This document shows, piece by piece, positions 25,499-32,920 of a DNA stretch of 64,000 nucleotides. The stretch comes from Streptomyces caniscabiei. Lineage in GTDB: Bacteria > Actinomycetota > Actinomycetes > Streptomycetales > Streptomycetaceae. Below the pieces are notes generated by a model that worked only from the letters and a program-made list of their open reading frames with translations, made no database searches and was not told the origin of the DNA. The DNA is taken from positions 360,867 to 424,866 of the forward strand of contig NZ_JABXWI010000011.1 of the NCBI RefSeq assembly GCF_014930365.1, given 5' to 3'. How positions within the stretch are numbered: position 1 is the stretch's first letter; each line of letters begins with the position of its first letter. Both the position numbers and the translations under genes were made by a program.

Positions 25499-26122
25499 CT
25501 ACGGGCGCCAGAGCGAATGCTCCCGGTCCGCCCATTTCCGGCTCACCAGCCCCGTGCGCATCCCTCGGCGGGCCTCGGGGTCGCCCAGGGCCATGCCGAT
25601 GTGGCCCGCCAGGACGATGCCGATCGTCAACGCCAGCCAGTCGTGGACGAAGGTCGCGCTGGTGCGCCACATCAGGGGGGTGAGGTGGGTGAACCACATC
25701 ATCAGCCCGGTGGCGAGCATGACGAGGGTGGCACCGGCGATCCACGCGGCGTAGAGCTTCTGGCCGGCGTTGAACTTGGCGGCGGGGCGCGGGCCCGGAA
25801 CCCGGCGGCGGGCGGCGCGGAGCCAGTGGCGGTCGTGCGGGCCCCACCGGTTCAGGCGGCCGAGGTCCGCGCGGAACGCGCGGGAGGCGAGGCCCGCCAG
25901 GACCGGGACCGGGAGGATCAGACCGGCCCACTGGTGGACCGTCACCACCAGAGCCCTCCGGCCGACGAGTTCCGCGAGGGCGGGGAGGTAGAGGCAGGCC
26001 GCCGTCGCCACGCAGATGCCCATCAGGGCGGCGGTCGTCCGGTGGATCCAGCGTTCGGCGGCGGTGAAGCGGGCGACCCGGGCGTCGGTGACGACCGGCC
26101 GCTCCTCAAGTCGTCGGTTCAT
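25499..26122 (-). CDS. Cytochrome b561-type membrane subunit
   Basis: The protein has 207 residues with four membrane helices. Candidate haem ligands are the histidines in AERWIHRTTAAL (near residue 27), VTVHQWAGLIL (near 63), WFTHLTPL (near 146) and FVHDWLALTIG with AGHIGMAL (near 158-175). This is the formate-dehydrogenase-gamma/cytochrome b561 layout. Its ATG overlaps the end of the molybdopterin oxidoreductase gene by 17 bases, so it probably passes quinol electrons to or from that exported enzyme. Confidence 0.85.
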   Translation of the reverse strand: MNRRLEERPVVTDARVARFTAAERWIHRTTAALMGICVATAACLYLPALAELVGRRALVVTVHQWAGLILPVPVLAGLASRAFRADLGRLNRWGPHDRHWLRAARRRVPGPRPAAKFNAGQKLYAAWIAGATLVMLATGLMMWFTHLTPLMWRTSATFVHDWLALTIGIVLAGHIGMALGDPEARRGMRTGLVSRKWADREHSLWRP

Positions 26123-26879
26123 CGTCCCGTCCGTTCGATCGGCCGACCCACGCGTCGATGTCGTAGCCCCGCTCCTCCCAGTAGCCGGGCTCGACCTCCT
26201 CGGTCACCTCGATGCCGGAGAGCCACTTCGCCGACTTGTAGAAGTACATGGGGGCCACGTAGAGGCGGACGGGGCCGCCGTGGTTGTGGCTGATGTCCTT
26301 GTCCTGCATGCGCAGGGCCACCAGGACGTCCGCGCGGCGGGCCTGCTCCAGGGTGAGGCTCTCGCTGTACGCCCCGTCGAAGCAGGTGAAGCGGACCGCC
26401 GTCGCCGAGGGGCGCACGCCCGCCGCGTCCAGCAGCGCGGAGAGCCGTACGCCCTCGAACGGGGTGTCCGGCACGCGCCAGCCGGTGACGCACTGGACGT
26501 CCTTCACCATCCGGGTCTGCGGGAGGGCCCGCAGGTCGGCGAGGGTGTAGGTGGCGGGCTTGTCGACCAGTCCGCCGACGGTGAGGCGGTAGTTCGTGGC
26601 GGACTTGCGGGGGACCGACGCCGTCACCGAGTAGTAGCGGAAGCCGCCGCCGTTGGGGAGCAGGCCCGTCAGTCCGGTGGGGTCCTTCTGGGCGGCCTCG
26701 CCGAGGAAGGCCTCCATGCCGCGCTGGAGGACCGGCGCGGCGACGACGCCGAGGGCGCCCAGGCCGAGGGTGCCGAGGAGGACGCGGCGGCCGATCGACT
26801 TGCCGCGCTCCGCCTCCCTGGTGTCGTCGTCGGGGTGCTCCGGCGGCGCCTGTCGCGCCTCGGGATGTTCAGGGTTCAC
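26106..26879 (-). CDS. Tat-exported molybdopterin oxidoreductase (sulfite-oxidase fold)
   Basis: The protein has 257 residues from a GTG at 26879. A twin-arginine segment GRRVLLGTLGLGALG (residues 29-43) would direct folded export. The molybdenum-ligand cysteine is in VKDVQCVTGWRVPDTPFEG (near 128), followed by the conserved HNHGGPVRLYVAP (near 200). This is the compact YedY-like domain without haem or a dimer domain. With the overlapping cytochrome b gene it forms an MsrPQ-like pair; reduction or oxidation of an extracytoplasmic substrate is inferred. The ribosome site is weak. Confidence 0.87.
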   Translation of the reverse strand: MNPEHPEARQAPPEHPDDDTREAERGKSIGRRVLLGTLGLGALGVVAAPVLQRGMEAFLGEAAQKDPTGLTGLLPNGGGFRYYSVTASVPRKSATNYRLTVGGLVDKPATYTLADLRALPQTRMVKDVQCVTGWRVPDTPFEGVRLSALLDAAGVRPSATAVRFTCFDGAYSESLTLEQARRADVLVALRMQDKDISHNHGGPVRLYVAPMYFYKSAKWLSGIEVTEEVEPGYWEERGYDIDAWVGRSNGRDDEPTT

Positions 26880-26965
26880 CTATTGATTCGACCATCCGCC
26901 GCCCCTGTCCGGCCAGCGGCGGCGGAGATTCGTCAGAGTTCCGTAAGCCTCGACGGGGCCGGGGC

Positions 26966-28621
26966 TCAGCCCGTCGCCTTCGCCGCCGCCCGGCCCGCCG
27001 TGCGGCCCGAGAACAGGCAGCCGCCGAGGAACGTGCCCTCCAGGGAGCGGTAGCCGTGGACGCCGCCGCCGCCGAAGCCGGCGGCCTCGCCCGCCGCGTA
27101 CACGCCCTCCAGCGGGTCGCCGCCCTCGGTGAGGACGCGGGAGGAGAGGTCGGTCTCCAGACCGCCGAGGGTCTTGCGGGTCAGGATGTTCAGGCGGACG
27201 GCGATGAGCGGGCCGGCCTTGGGGTCGAGGATGCGGTGCGGGGTCGCGGTGCGGATGAGCTTGTCGCCGAGGTAGTTGCGGGCCCCTCGGATCGCCATGA
27301 CCTGGAGGTCCTTGGTGAAGGGGTTGGCGACCTCGCGGTCCCGGGAGACGATCTCGCGGCGCAGCTCGGCCTCGTCGATCAACGGTTCCTTGGTGAGCGC
27401 GTTCATGCCGCGGACGAGGGAGCCGAGGTCCTTCTCGACGACGAAGTCGACGCCGTGGTCCATGAACGCCTTCACCGGGCCGGGGACGTCCGCGCGGGCC
27501 CGGATGAAGACGTCCTTGATGGACTTGCCGGTCAGGTCGGGGTTCTGCTCGGATCCGGAGAGGGCGAACTCCTTGCCGATGATCTTCTGGTCGAGCACGA
27601 ACCAGGTGTAGTCGTACCCGGTCTTCATGATGTGTTCGAGGGTGCCGAGGGTGTCGAAGCCCGGGAAGAGCGGCACGGGCAGTCGCTTGCCGCGGGCGTC
27701 CAGCCAGAGCGAGGACGGGCCGGGCAGGACCCGGATGCCGTGGTTCTCCCAGATGGGGTTCCAGTTCTGGATGCCCTCGGTGTAGTGCCACATGCGGTCG
27801 CGGTTGATCAGGTTGGCGCCCGCCTCCTCGGCGATGCCGAGCATCCGGCCGTCGACGTGCGCGGGGACGCCGGAGATCATCTTCTCCGGGGCCTTGCCGA
27901 GGCGCTCGGGCCAGTTGGCGCGGACCAGGTCGTGGTTGCCGCCGATGCCGCCGGAGGTGACGATCACGGCCTGGGCCTTCAGTTCGAAGGCACCGGTGAC
28001 CTCGCGGCTGCTGGCCTGGCCGCGCTCGATGGCCGACGGCTCCAGGATCTCGCCGGTGACGGTGTCGACGGCGCCCGCGCTGCGCGACAGGCCCGTCACC
28101 CGGTGCCGGAACTTCAGCTGGACCAGTCCCCGGGCCACCCCCTCGCGCACCCGCCGCTCGAAGGGCGCGACGAGGCCGGGGCCGGTGCCCCAGGTGATGT
28201 GGAACCGGGGGACGGAGTTGCCGTGTCCGTTGGCGTCGTAGCCGCCGCGCTCGGCCCAGCCGACCACGGGGAAGAAGCGGACGCCCTGCTGGTGGAGCCA
28301 GGACCGCTTCTCGGTGGCCGCGAAGTTCACGTACGCCTCGGCCCACTTGCGCGGCCAGTGGTCCTCCTCGCGGTCGAAGGCGGCCGTGCCCATCCAGTCC
28401 TGGAGGGCGAGGGCGTGGCTGTCCTTGATCCGCATCCTGCGCTGCTCGGGCGAGTCCACGAAGAAGAGCCCGCCGAACGACCAGTGCGCCTGGCCGCCGA
28501 TCGACTGCTCCGGCTCCTGGTCGAGCAGGATCACCTTGCGGCCCGCGTCGACGAGCTCCGCGGTCGCCGCGAGCCCGGCGAGGCCCGCCCCGATCACGAT
28601 CACATCTGCGTCGTACGACAT
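26966..28621 (-). CDS. FAD-binding dehydrogenase (succinate/3-ketosteroid dehydrogenase-like)
   Basis: The 551-residue flavoprotein starts with an N-terminal Rossmann motif VIVIGAGLAGLAATAELVDAG and has a second FAD segment GVYAAGEAAGFGGGGVHGY (near 505). The middle FAD_binding_2 region has GNSVPRFHITWGTGPG and an active-site-like GGIGGNHDLVRANWP. Such enzymes take hydride onto FAD from steroids or dicarboxylates; the substrate here is unknown. The ATG at 28621 gives MSYDADVIVIG. A TetR-type palindrome ACCGGCCGGT lies about 90 bases upstream. Confidence 0.88.
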   Translation of the reverse strand: MSYDADVIVIGAGLAGLAATAELVDAGRKVILLDQEPEQSIGGQAHWSFGGLFFVDSPEQRRMRIKDSHALALQDWMGTAAFDREEDHWPRKWAEAYVNFAATEKRSWLHQQGVRFFPVVGWAERGGYDANGHGNSVPRFHITWGTGPGLVAPFERRVREGVARGLVQLKFRHRVTGLSRSAGAVDTVTGEILEPSAIERGQASSREVTGAFELKAQAVIVTSGGIGGNHDLVRANWPERLGKAPEKMISGVPAHVDGRMLGIAEEAGANLINRDRMWHYTEGIQNWNPIWENHGIRVLPGPSSLWLDARGKRLPVPLFPGFDTLGTLEHIMKTGYDYTWFVLDQKIIGKEFALSGSEQNPDLTGKSIKDVFIRARADVPGPVKAFMDHGVDFVVEKDLGSLVRGMNALTKEPLIDEAELRREIVSRDREVANPFTKDLQVMAIRGARNYLGDKLIRTATPHRILDPKAGPLIAVRLNILTRKTLGGLETDLSSRVLTEGGDPLEGVYAAGEAAGFGGGGVHGYRSLEGTFLGGCLFSGRTAGRAAAKATG

Positions 28622-28938
28622 GGAGGACGTCCTCTCGGGAACGGGTCAGGCAAGCGCGGGCGAACGGGGGCACGCCGAAACGGGCCGGGCACGGCCCCGC
28701 GCTTTGTTACCGGCCGGTCAGCAGCTTAGGGATCAGATCCTTCGGCAGAAGGCGTGACCTAGTCAACTGCCGAGATGTGTCTCCTCTTACGGACAGCCCA
28801 CGGCGGGGCGGTTACAGTCGGCTGATTACGTATCGGGCCACCCATCGAGGGACAAATCCCCCTCCGACCGGGAAGTCGAGCGGAAACCCCCTCCGGGGGC
28901 ACCCGCCGCGGCCCGTCCGACGACCCGAGGTATTCCGC
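28622..28938. promoter_or_regulatory. Divergent promoter region with an ACCGGCCGGT palindrome
   Basis: This 317-base gap has no gene. It contains TTACCGGCCGGTCAG (palindromic core at 28709-28718), a typical TetR-family operator shape, on the FAD-dehydrogenase side, and an AT-richer GTTACAGTCGGCTGATTACG patch near 28810-28830 that could hold the promoter of the membrane-protein gene. Confidence 0.5.
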
Positions 28939-29838
28939 GTGTCGGTTCTTGTTCTCCTCCTCTCCGTGGGCGCCGCCTGCTGTCTGGGCTTCGGCTTCGT
29001 CCTGCAGCAGCAGGCCGCGGCACACGCCCCGCTGAGCGACTTCCTCTCGCCCCGCCTGCTGCTCGACCTCATCCGGGTGCCGCGCTGGCTCGGCGGCATC
29101 GGGCTGATGGTGTGCGGCATGGCGCTCGGGGCGGTCGCGCTCGGTCAGGGCGAGATCACCCTCGTCGAGCCGCTCCTCGCCACGAACCTGCTCTTCGCCC
29201 TGGTCCTGTCCCGGCGGCAGACCCGGCAGCCGCTGGGCCGCCAGGGCTGGGCGGGTCTGCTGCTGCTCGCGGGCGGTGTCACCGCGTTCATCGTCGCCGG
29301 GCGGCCGGAGGGCGGGGCGGCGGTCGGCGGGCCGTTCCGGCAGTGGCTGATCATCGGCGTGATGGTGGGGCTCGCGCTGCTGCTCACGGCGTACGCGAAG
29401 CGGTCGCGGATGGGCGCCGCGCCGGTGCTGCTGGCGGTGGCCGCCGGGCTGCTGTACGGCGTGCAGGACGCGCTCACGCGGGTCAGCGGGCAGTTGTTCG
29501 CGGAGACGGGCTGGGGCGGGCTGTTCACCTCGTGGCAGCCGTACGGGGTCGCCGCGCTCGGCGTGACCGGCCTGGTGCTGGTGCAGAGCGCGTTCGAGAC
29601 GGGGCCGCTGCGGATGTCCCTGCCGGCGCTCACGGCGGCGCAGCCGCTGGCGGGGATCGCGTGCGGGGTGGGGTTCCTGGGTGACCGGCTGCGGATGGAC
29701 GCGGGGGCGCTCGCGTGGGAGGGCGTTGGGTTGGCGGGGGTCGTGGTGGGCGTGGTGCTGCTCGGGATGCATCCGGCCATGCCGTGCGGCTCCGCCGGGG
29801 GTGGGCGGGTGAGGGAGCTGCAGCGGGGCGCCCGGTAA
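28939..29838 (+). CDS. DMT-type multipass membrane protein
   Basis: The protein has about 299 residues from the GTG at 28939 (VSVLVLLLSVGAACC). About nine to ten hydrophobic helices, repeated EamA-like segments and the LVEPLLATNLLFAL and RMSLPALTAAQPLAGI motifs place it near the drug/metabolite transporter superfamily. Substrate and direction are unknown. The coding-sequence end is Arg/Gly-rich. A large palindromic element follows at 29883-30007. Confidence 0.8.
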   Translation: MSVLVLLLSVGAACCLGFGFVLQQQAAAHAPLSDFLSPRLLLDLIRVPRWLGGIGLMVCGMALGAVALGQGEITLVEPLLATNLLFALVLSRRQTRQPLGRQGWAGLLLLAGGVTAFIVAGRPEGGAAVGGPFRQWLIIGVMVGLALLLTAYAKRSRMGAAPVLLAVAAGLLYGVQDALTRVSGQLFAETGWGGLFTSWQPYGVAALGVTGLVLVQSAFETGPLRMSLPALTAAQPLAGIACGVGFLGDRLRMDAGALAWEGVGLAGVVVGVVLLGMHPAMPCGSAGGGRVRELQRGAR

Positions 29839-29882
29839 CTCGGGGGTGCGGGTGTGTCGGCGACTGCGGCTGAGTGGGGGTC

Positions 29883-30007
29883 CTCGCGCAGTTCCCCGCG
29901 CCCCTGAAAGCTTCAGGCCCCTGCGGGCCTGAAAGACCACGGCCCTGCGGGCCTGGAAAGCATGGGGCGCAGCCCCTGCTTTTCAGGGGCGCGGGGAACT
30001 GCGCGAG
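29883..30007. repeat. Long palindrome made of two inverted dispersed elements, copy D
   Basis: CTCGCGCAGTTCCCCGCGCC leads a 27-base arm ending GAAA (29883-29909), which is matched in inverse at 29981-30007. Between the arms lie smaller inverted units (AGGCCCCTGCGGGCCT and a CAGGGGC-like arm). RNA from this region could fold into one long hairpin between the membrane-protein and NUDIX genes. Confidence 0.85.
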
Positions 30008-30066
30008 AAGCCCCACCGGGCCGGCAGCCGAGAACGCGCCGCCCCACCCCCTGCTTGGATGGGGGC

Positions 30067-30597
30067 ATGAGCGCCGACGAGATCCTTGACATCGTGGATG
30101 AGGACGACCAGGTCATCGGGCAGGCACCGCGCGGGGAGGTGTACGCCCGGGGTCTGCGGCACCGGGTCGTGTTCGTGCTGGCCAGGGACGGCGAGGGGCG
30201 GATCTTCGTGCATCGGCGCACGGCGACGAAGCTGACCTTCCCGTCGCTGTACGACATGTTCGTGGGCGGCGTCGTCGGCGCGGGCGAGTCCTACGACGAC
30301 GCCGCGCTGCGCGAGGCCGAGGAGGAGCTGGGGGTGACGGGGCTGCCGCGCCCCACCCCGCTGTTCACGTTCCTCTACGAGGACGGAGCTGGGTCCGGCT
30401 GGTGGTCGGCCGTGTACGAGGTCCGCTGCGAGTCGCCGGTCAGCCCGCAGGTCGCGGAGGTCGCCTGGCACGACTTCCTCACGGAGGACGAGGTGGAGCG
30501 GCGGCTGGGCGAGTGGCCGTGGGTGCCGGACGGGACAGCGGCGTACGAGCGGTGGAAGCAGCACAGGGGCGGCGGAGGCTTCGAAGCCGACCGGTAG
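30067..30597 (+). CDS. NUDIX hydrolase
   Basis: The protein has 176 residues from ATG 30067. The Nudix box is GAGESYDDAALREAEEELGV (near residues 75-94), with all catalytic Glu positions of GX5EX7REUXEEXGU present. The surrounding layout (ILDIVDEDDQVIGQAPRGEV near the start, FVHRRTATKLTFPSLYDM) resembles isopentenyl-diphosphate isomerase-like NUDIX proteins of the YfcD type. The substrate is probably a nucleoside diphosphate derivative but is not determined. The stop is 10 bases before the next gene. Confidence 0.92.
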   Translation: MSADEILDIVDEDDQVIGQAPRGEVYARGLRHRVVFVLARDGEGRIFVHRRTATKLTFPSLYDMFVGGVVGAGESYDDAALREAEEELGVTGLPRPTPLFTFLYEDGAGSGWWSAVYEVRCESPVSPQVAEVAWHDFLTEDEVERRLGEWPWVPDGTAAYERWKQHRGGGGFEADR

Positions 30598-30607
30598 TGT
30601 CCTACAT

Positions 30608-31000
30608 GTGATCGAATTTGCACGGAACGTCCGGCTCTGGTTCGTCCCCGAGGACGTCCGCAAGGACGGCGGAACCCCGGACTACCGCTTCTCCCTGGCC
30701 AACGAGCGGACGTTCCTGGCCTGGCTGCGCACCTCGCTCGCGCTCATCGGCGGCGGCTTCGCGGTGGACCAGTTCCTGCCCGACCTGCGCTGGGGCTGGC
30801 GGGTGGGACTCGCGCTCGCCCTGCTGGCCGCAGGGGTGCTGTGTGCGCTGCGGGCGGTCAACCACTGGGTGCGCTGCGAGCGGGCGATGCGGCGCGGGGA
30901 GGACCTGCCGGTCTCGCGCTTCCCGGCGCTGCTCGGCGTCGTCGTCGCCGTGGTCGCCGTGGCGATGGTCGCCGTCGTCCTGCTCGGATGGGAGGGGTGA
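30608..31000 (+). CDS. DUF202 membrane protein (YidH-like)
   Basis: This 130-residue protein has a short cytosolic N-terminus carrying the family signature DYRFSLANERTFLAWLRTSLAL (given in part; near residues 25-45), then three membrane helices. DUF202 proteins are small inner-membrane proteins of unknown function. It follows the NUDIX gene by ten bases, and its stop overlaps the start of a second DUF202 gene, so the three form one transcription unit. Confidence 0.9.
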   Translation: MIEFARNVRLWFVPEDVRKDGGTPDYRFSLANERTFLAWLRTSLALIGGGFAVDQFLPDLRWGWRVGLALALLAAGVLCALRAVNHWVRCERAMRRGEDLPVSRFPALLGVVVAVVAVAMVAVVLLGWEG

Positions 31001-31329
31001 GCACGCCGTCCGCTCCCCCGGCGTCCCCCGACCGCGATCCCGGGCTCCAGCCCGAGCGCACCCGGCTCGCCTGGCGCCGTACGACCCTCACGGGAGCCGT
31101 GATCGCCGTACTGGCGGCGAAGTCCGCGCTGCACGGTGGACCGTCCACGGGCGGCGTACTGGCGGCGGCCCTGTGCGCGGTGCTGTGGCTGGGCCTCCTG
31201 GCGCTGGCCCACCGCCGTATCGCCGCCCTGGCCGCCGCCCGGCCGCCCGTCCTCGCGCCCCCGGCCGCCACGACGGCCGTCCTGTGCGTGATCGCCCTCG
31301 CGGTGTGCGGCACGGCGCTGGTGTTCTGA
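30997..31329 (+). CDS. Second DUF202 membrane protein
   Basis: The protein has about 110 residues from the GTG at 30997, overlapping the previous stop as GTGA; ATG 30988 is an alternative. It has the DUF202 signature DPGLQPERTRLAWRRTTLTG near the N-terminus and three membrane helices. Tandem DUF202 pairs, one with LANERTFLAWLR and one with LQPERTRLAWRR, are common in actinobacteria and may form a heteromer. The function is unknown. Confidence 0.88.
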   Translation: MSTPSAPPASPDRDPGLQPERTRLAWRRTTLTGAVIAVLAAKSALHGGPSTGGVLAAALCAVLWLGLLALAHRRIAALAAARPPVLAPPAATTAVLCVIALAVCGTALVF

Positions 31330-31431
31330 GGTGCAAGTCTTGGTGTGTGCATGGAGTTTCAGAAAGGAAGAATTGAGACTTCTGTGCCTAGCCTGGACAG
31401 GTCACCCCTCGTACCAGCGAAGGCGAGCACC

Positions 31432-31728
31432 ATGACCACCCTTCACCAGGAACACCCCGTCCACGACCACGACCACGGGCCGGCCTGCGGGCACACCGCC
31501 GTGGCGCACGGGGACCACACGGACTACGCGCACGACGGGCATCTGCACCGTGAGCACTCCGGGCACTGGGACGAGTGCGAGCCGAGCGGGCACGCGTCGC
31601 ACGAGGGGCACTCCCACGAGCACGGCGAGGACTGCGGGCACCAGGCGGTCACACACGGGGACCATGTGGACTACGTGCACGACGGACACCGGCACGCCGC
31701 CCACGACGGGCACTGGGACGACCACTGA
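31432..31728 (+). CDS. Histidine-rich tandem-repeat protein, probable metal binder
   Basis: The 98-residue protein contains 27 histidines. Two internal copies of a roughly 30-residue unit begin CGHTAVAHGDHTDYAHDGH (19-37) and CGHQAVTHGDHVDYVHDGH (68-86), each ending in GHWD. There is no signal peptide or membrane helix. The repeated His/Asp/Cys pattern suggests binding of several zinc, nickel or copper ions, as a buffer or chaperone; this is inference. The ATG at 31432 is 15 bases after a GCGAAGG sequence. I saw no convincing Zur box upstream. Confidence 0.8.
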   Translation: MTTLHQEHPVHDHDHGPACGHTAVAHGDHTDYAHDGHLHREHSGHWDECEPSGHASHEGHSHEHGEDCGHQAVTHGDHVDYVHDGHRHAAHDGHWDDH

Positions 31729-31757
31729 CCCACGCCGTCGCCGCACCCCGGATTCCA

Positions 31758-31808
31758 CCGGATCGTCACCGACTGGCAGGCTCTGACCGGCAGTTGGCGA
31801 CGATCCGG
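31758..31808. terminator. Long hairpin between the His-rich and MBL genes
   Basis: CCGGATCGTC (31758-31767) pairs perfectly with GACGATCCGG (31799-31808). Further pairing inward gives about 20 pairs with three mismatches around an 11-base loop. The hairpin ends 19 bases before the MBL start, so it could be a terminator or a leader control structure. Confidence 0.65.
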
Positions 31809-31827
31809 GGGGATGAAGGGAATCACT

Positions 31828-32739
31828 ATGACCGCGGAAGAGCCGTACACCGTCGAGCTCGCGAGTGACGTGTACGCCTATGTGCAGCCGGACGGCGGAT
31901 GGTGTCTGAACAACTCGGGTTTCGTCAGTGACGGCACCTCCACCCTGCTCGTGGACACGGCGGCGACGGAGCGCCGGACCCGGGCCCTGGCCGCCGCGCT
32001 CGACGCGACCGGCGTCCCGAGGCCCCGTCTCCTGGTCAACACCCACCACCACGGGGACCACACCTACGGCAACGGCTTCTTCACGCCGGCCGCCACCCTC
32101 GTCTCGCACGCGGCCTGCCGCCGCGAGGCCCTCGCCAGCGGGCAGCACCTGCATCTGCTGTGGCCGCAGACCGACTTCGGCGACGTGGGCATCGAGGGCG
32201 CGGACCTGACGTACGAGGACCGGGTGACGCTGCACGTCGGCGACATCGAGGCCCAGGTCATCCACCCCGGTGTCTCGCACACCGTCGGCGACTCGGTGGT
32301 GTGGCTGCCGCACCGCCGGGTGCTGTTCGCGGGGGACCTGGTCTTCGAGGGCGGGACGCCGTTCTTCCTCATGGGGTCGCTGAGCGGTTCGCTGCGGGCG
32401 CTGGCGATGCTGCGCGAGCTGGGCGCCGAGACCGTCGTACCGGGGCACGGGCCCGTGACCGACCCGTCGGCGTTCGACAGGGCCGAGCGGTACATGCGGT
32501 TCGTGGCCGAGGTCGCCGAGAAGTCGCACGCGGCGGGGCTCACGCCGCTGGAGGCCGCCCGGAACACGGATCTCGGGGAGTACGCCGCACTGCCGGAGAG
32601 CGAGCGGCTGGTGGCGAACCTGCGGCGGGCGTACGCCGAGCTGGACGGGGAGCCTGAGGGCGAGGGCGTCGACCCGTTCGCCGGGTTCATGGACATGGCG
32701 ACCCTGAACGGCGGGGAGATGATGACCTGCCACGCCTGA
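31828..32739 (+). CDS. MBL-fold metallo-hydrolase
   Basis: The protein has 303 residues from ATG 31828, with GAAGGGA seven bases upstream. The metallo-beta-lactamase zinc motif THHHGDHTYGNG is near residue 72, with further ligands in HPGVSHTVGD (near 150), FAGDLVFEGG (near 170) and VPGHGPVTD (near 208). A C-terminal extension of about 80 residues has helical character. Close relatives act as lactonases or thioesterases; the substrate here is unknown. It follows the His-rich gene by 99 bases and is ended by a strong hairpin. Confidence 0.9.
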   Translation: MTAEEPYTVELASDVYAYVQPDGGWCLNNSGFVSDGTSTLLVDTAATERRTRALAAALDATGVPRPRLLVNTHHHGDHTYGNGFFTPAATLVSHAACRREALASGQHLHLLWPQTDFGDVGIEGADLTYEDRVTLHVGDIEAQVIHPGVSHTVGDSVVWLPHRRVLFAGDLVFEGGTPFFLMGSLSGSLRALAMLRELGAETVVPGHGPVTDPSAFDRAERYMRFVAEVAEKSHAAGLTPLEAARNTDLGEYAALPESERLVANLRRAYAELDGEPEGEGVDPFAGFMDMATLNGGEMMTCHA

Positions 32740-32787
32740 CGGCCCGCCCGGCGGTACGCGTCACGGCGCGTGTGCCGGGGTGCGTCG

Positions 32788-32815
32788 GATCCGGCCGCTC
32801 CCGAGCGGCCGGATC
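32788..32815 (+). terminator. Terminator after the MBL gene
   Basis: GATCCGGCCGCTC (32788-32800) is matched by its complement at 32803-32815, forming a 12-pair stem with a tight loop, 48 bases past the MBL stop. Confidence 0.78.
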
Positions 32816-32856
32816 GCGTGGAGACGCCGATCACTTTCGTGTGGCCCACTGGACGA

Positions 32857-32872
32857 CATACCGACCGGTCGG
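32857..32872. promoter_or_regulatory. TetR-type operator upstream of the phosphotransferase gene
   Basis: CATACCGACCGGTCGG carries the palindrome CCGACCGGTCGG. The 13-base CATACCGACCGGT is identical to sites at 36976-36988 (inverted) and 63397-63409. It lies about 50 bases upstream of the start codon. Confidence 0.7.
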
Positions 32873-32920
32873 CATCATGAGACGGGTCCCGGTAGAACGC
32901 GTTCGCGTGTAGGAGCGATG

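Noticed and set aside
31330..31431. A Zur box upstream of the His-rich gene
   Set aside because: The AT-rich stretch has no clear inverted repeat matching the zinc-repressor consensus.
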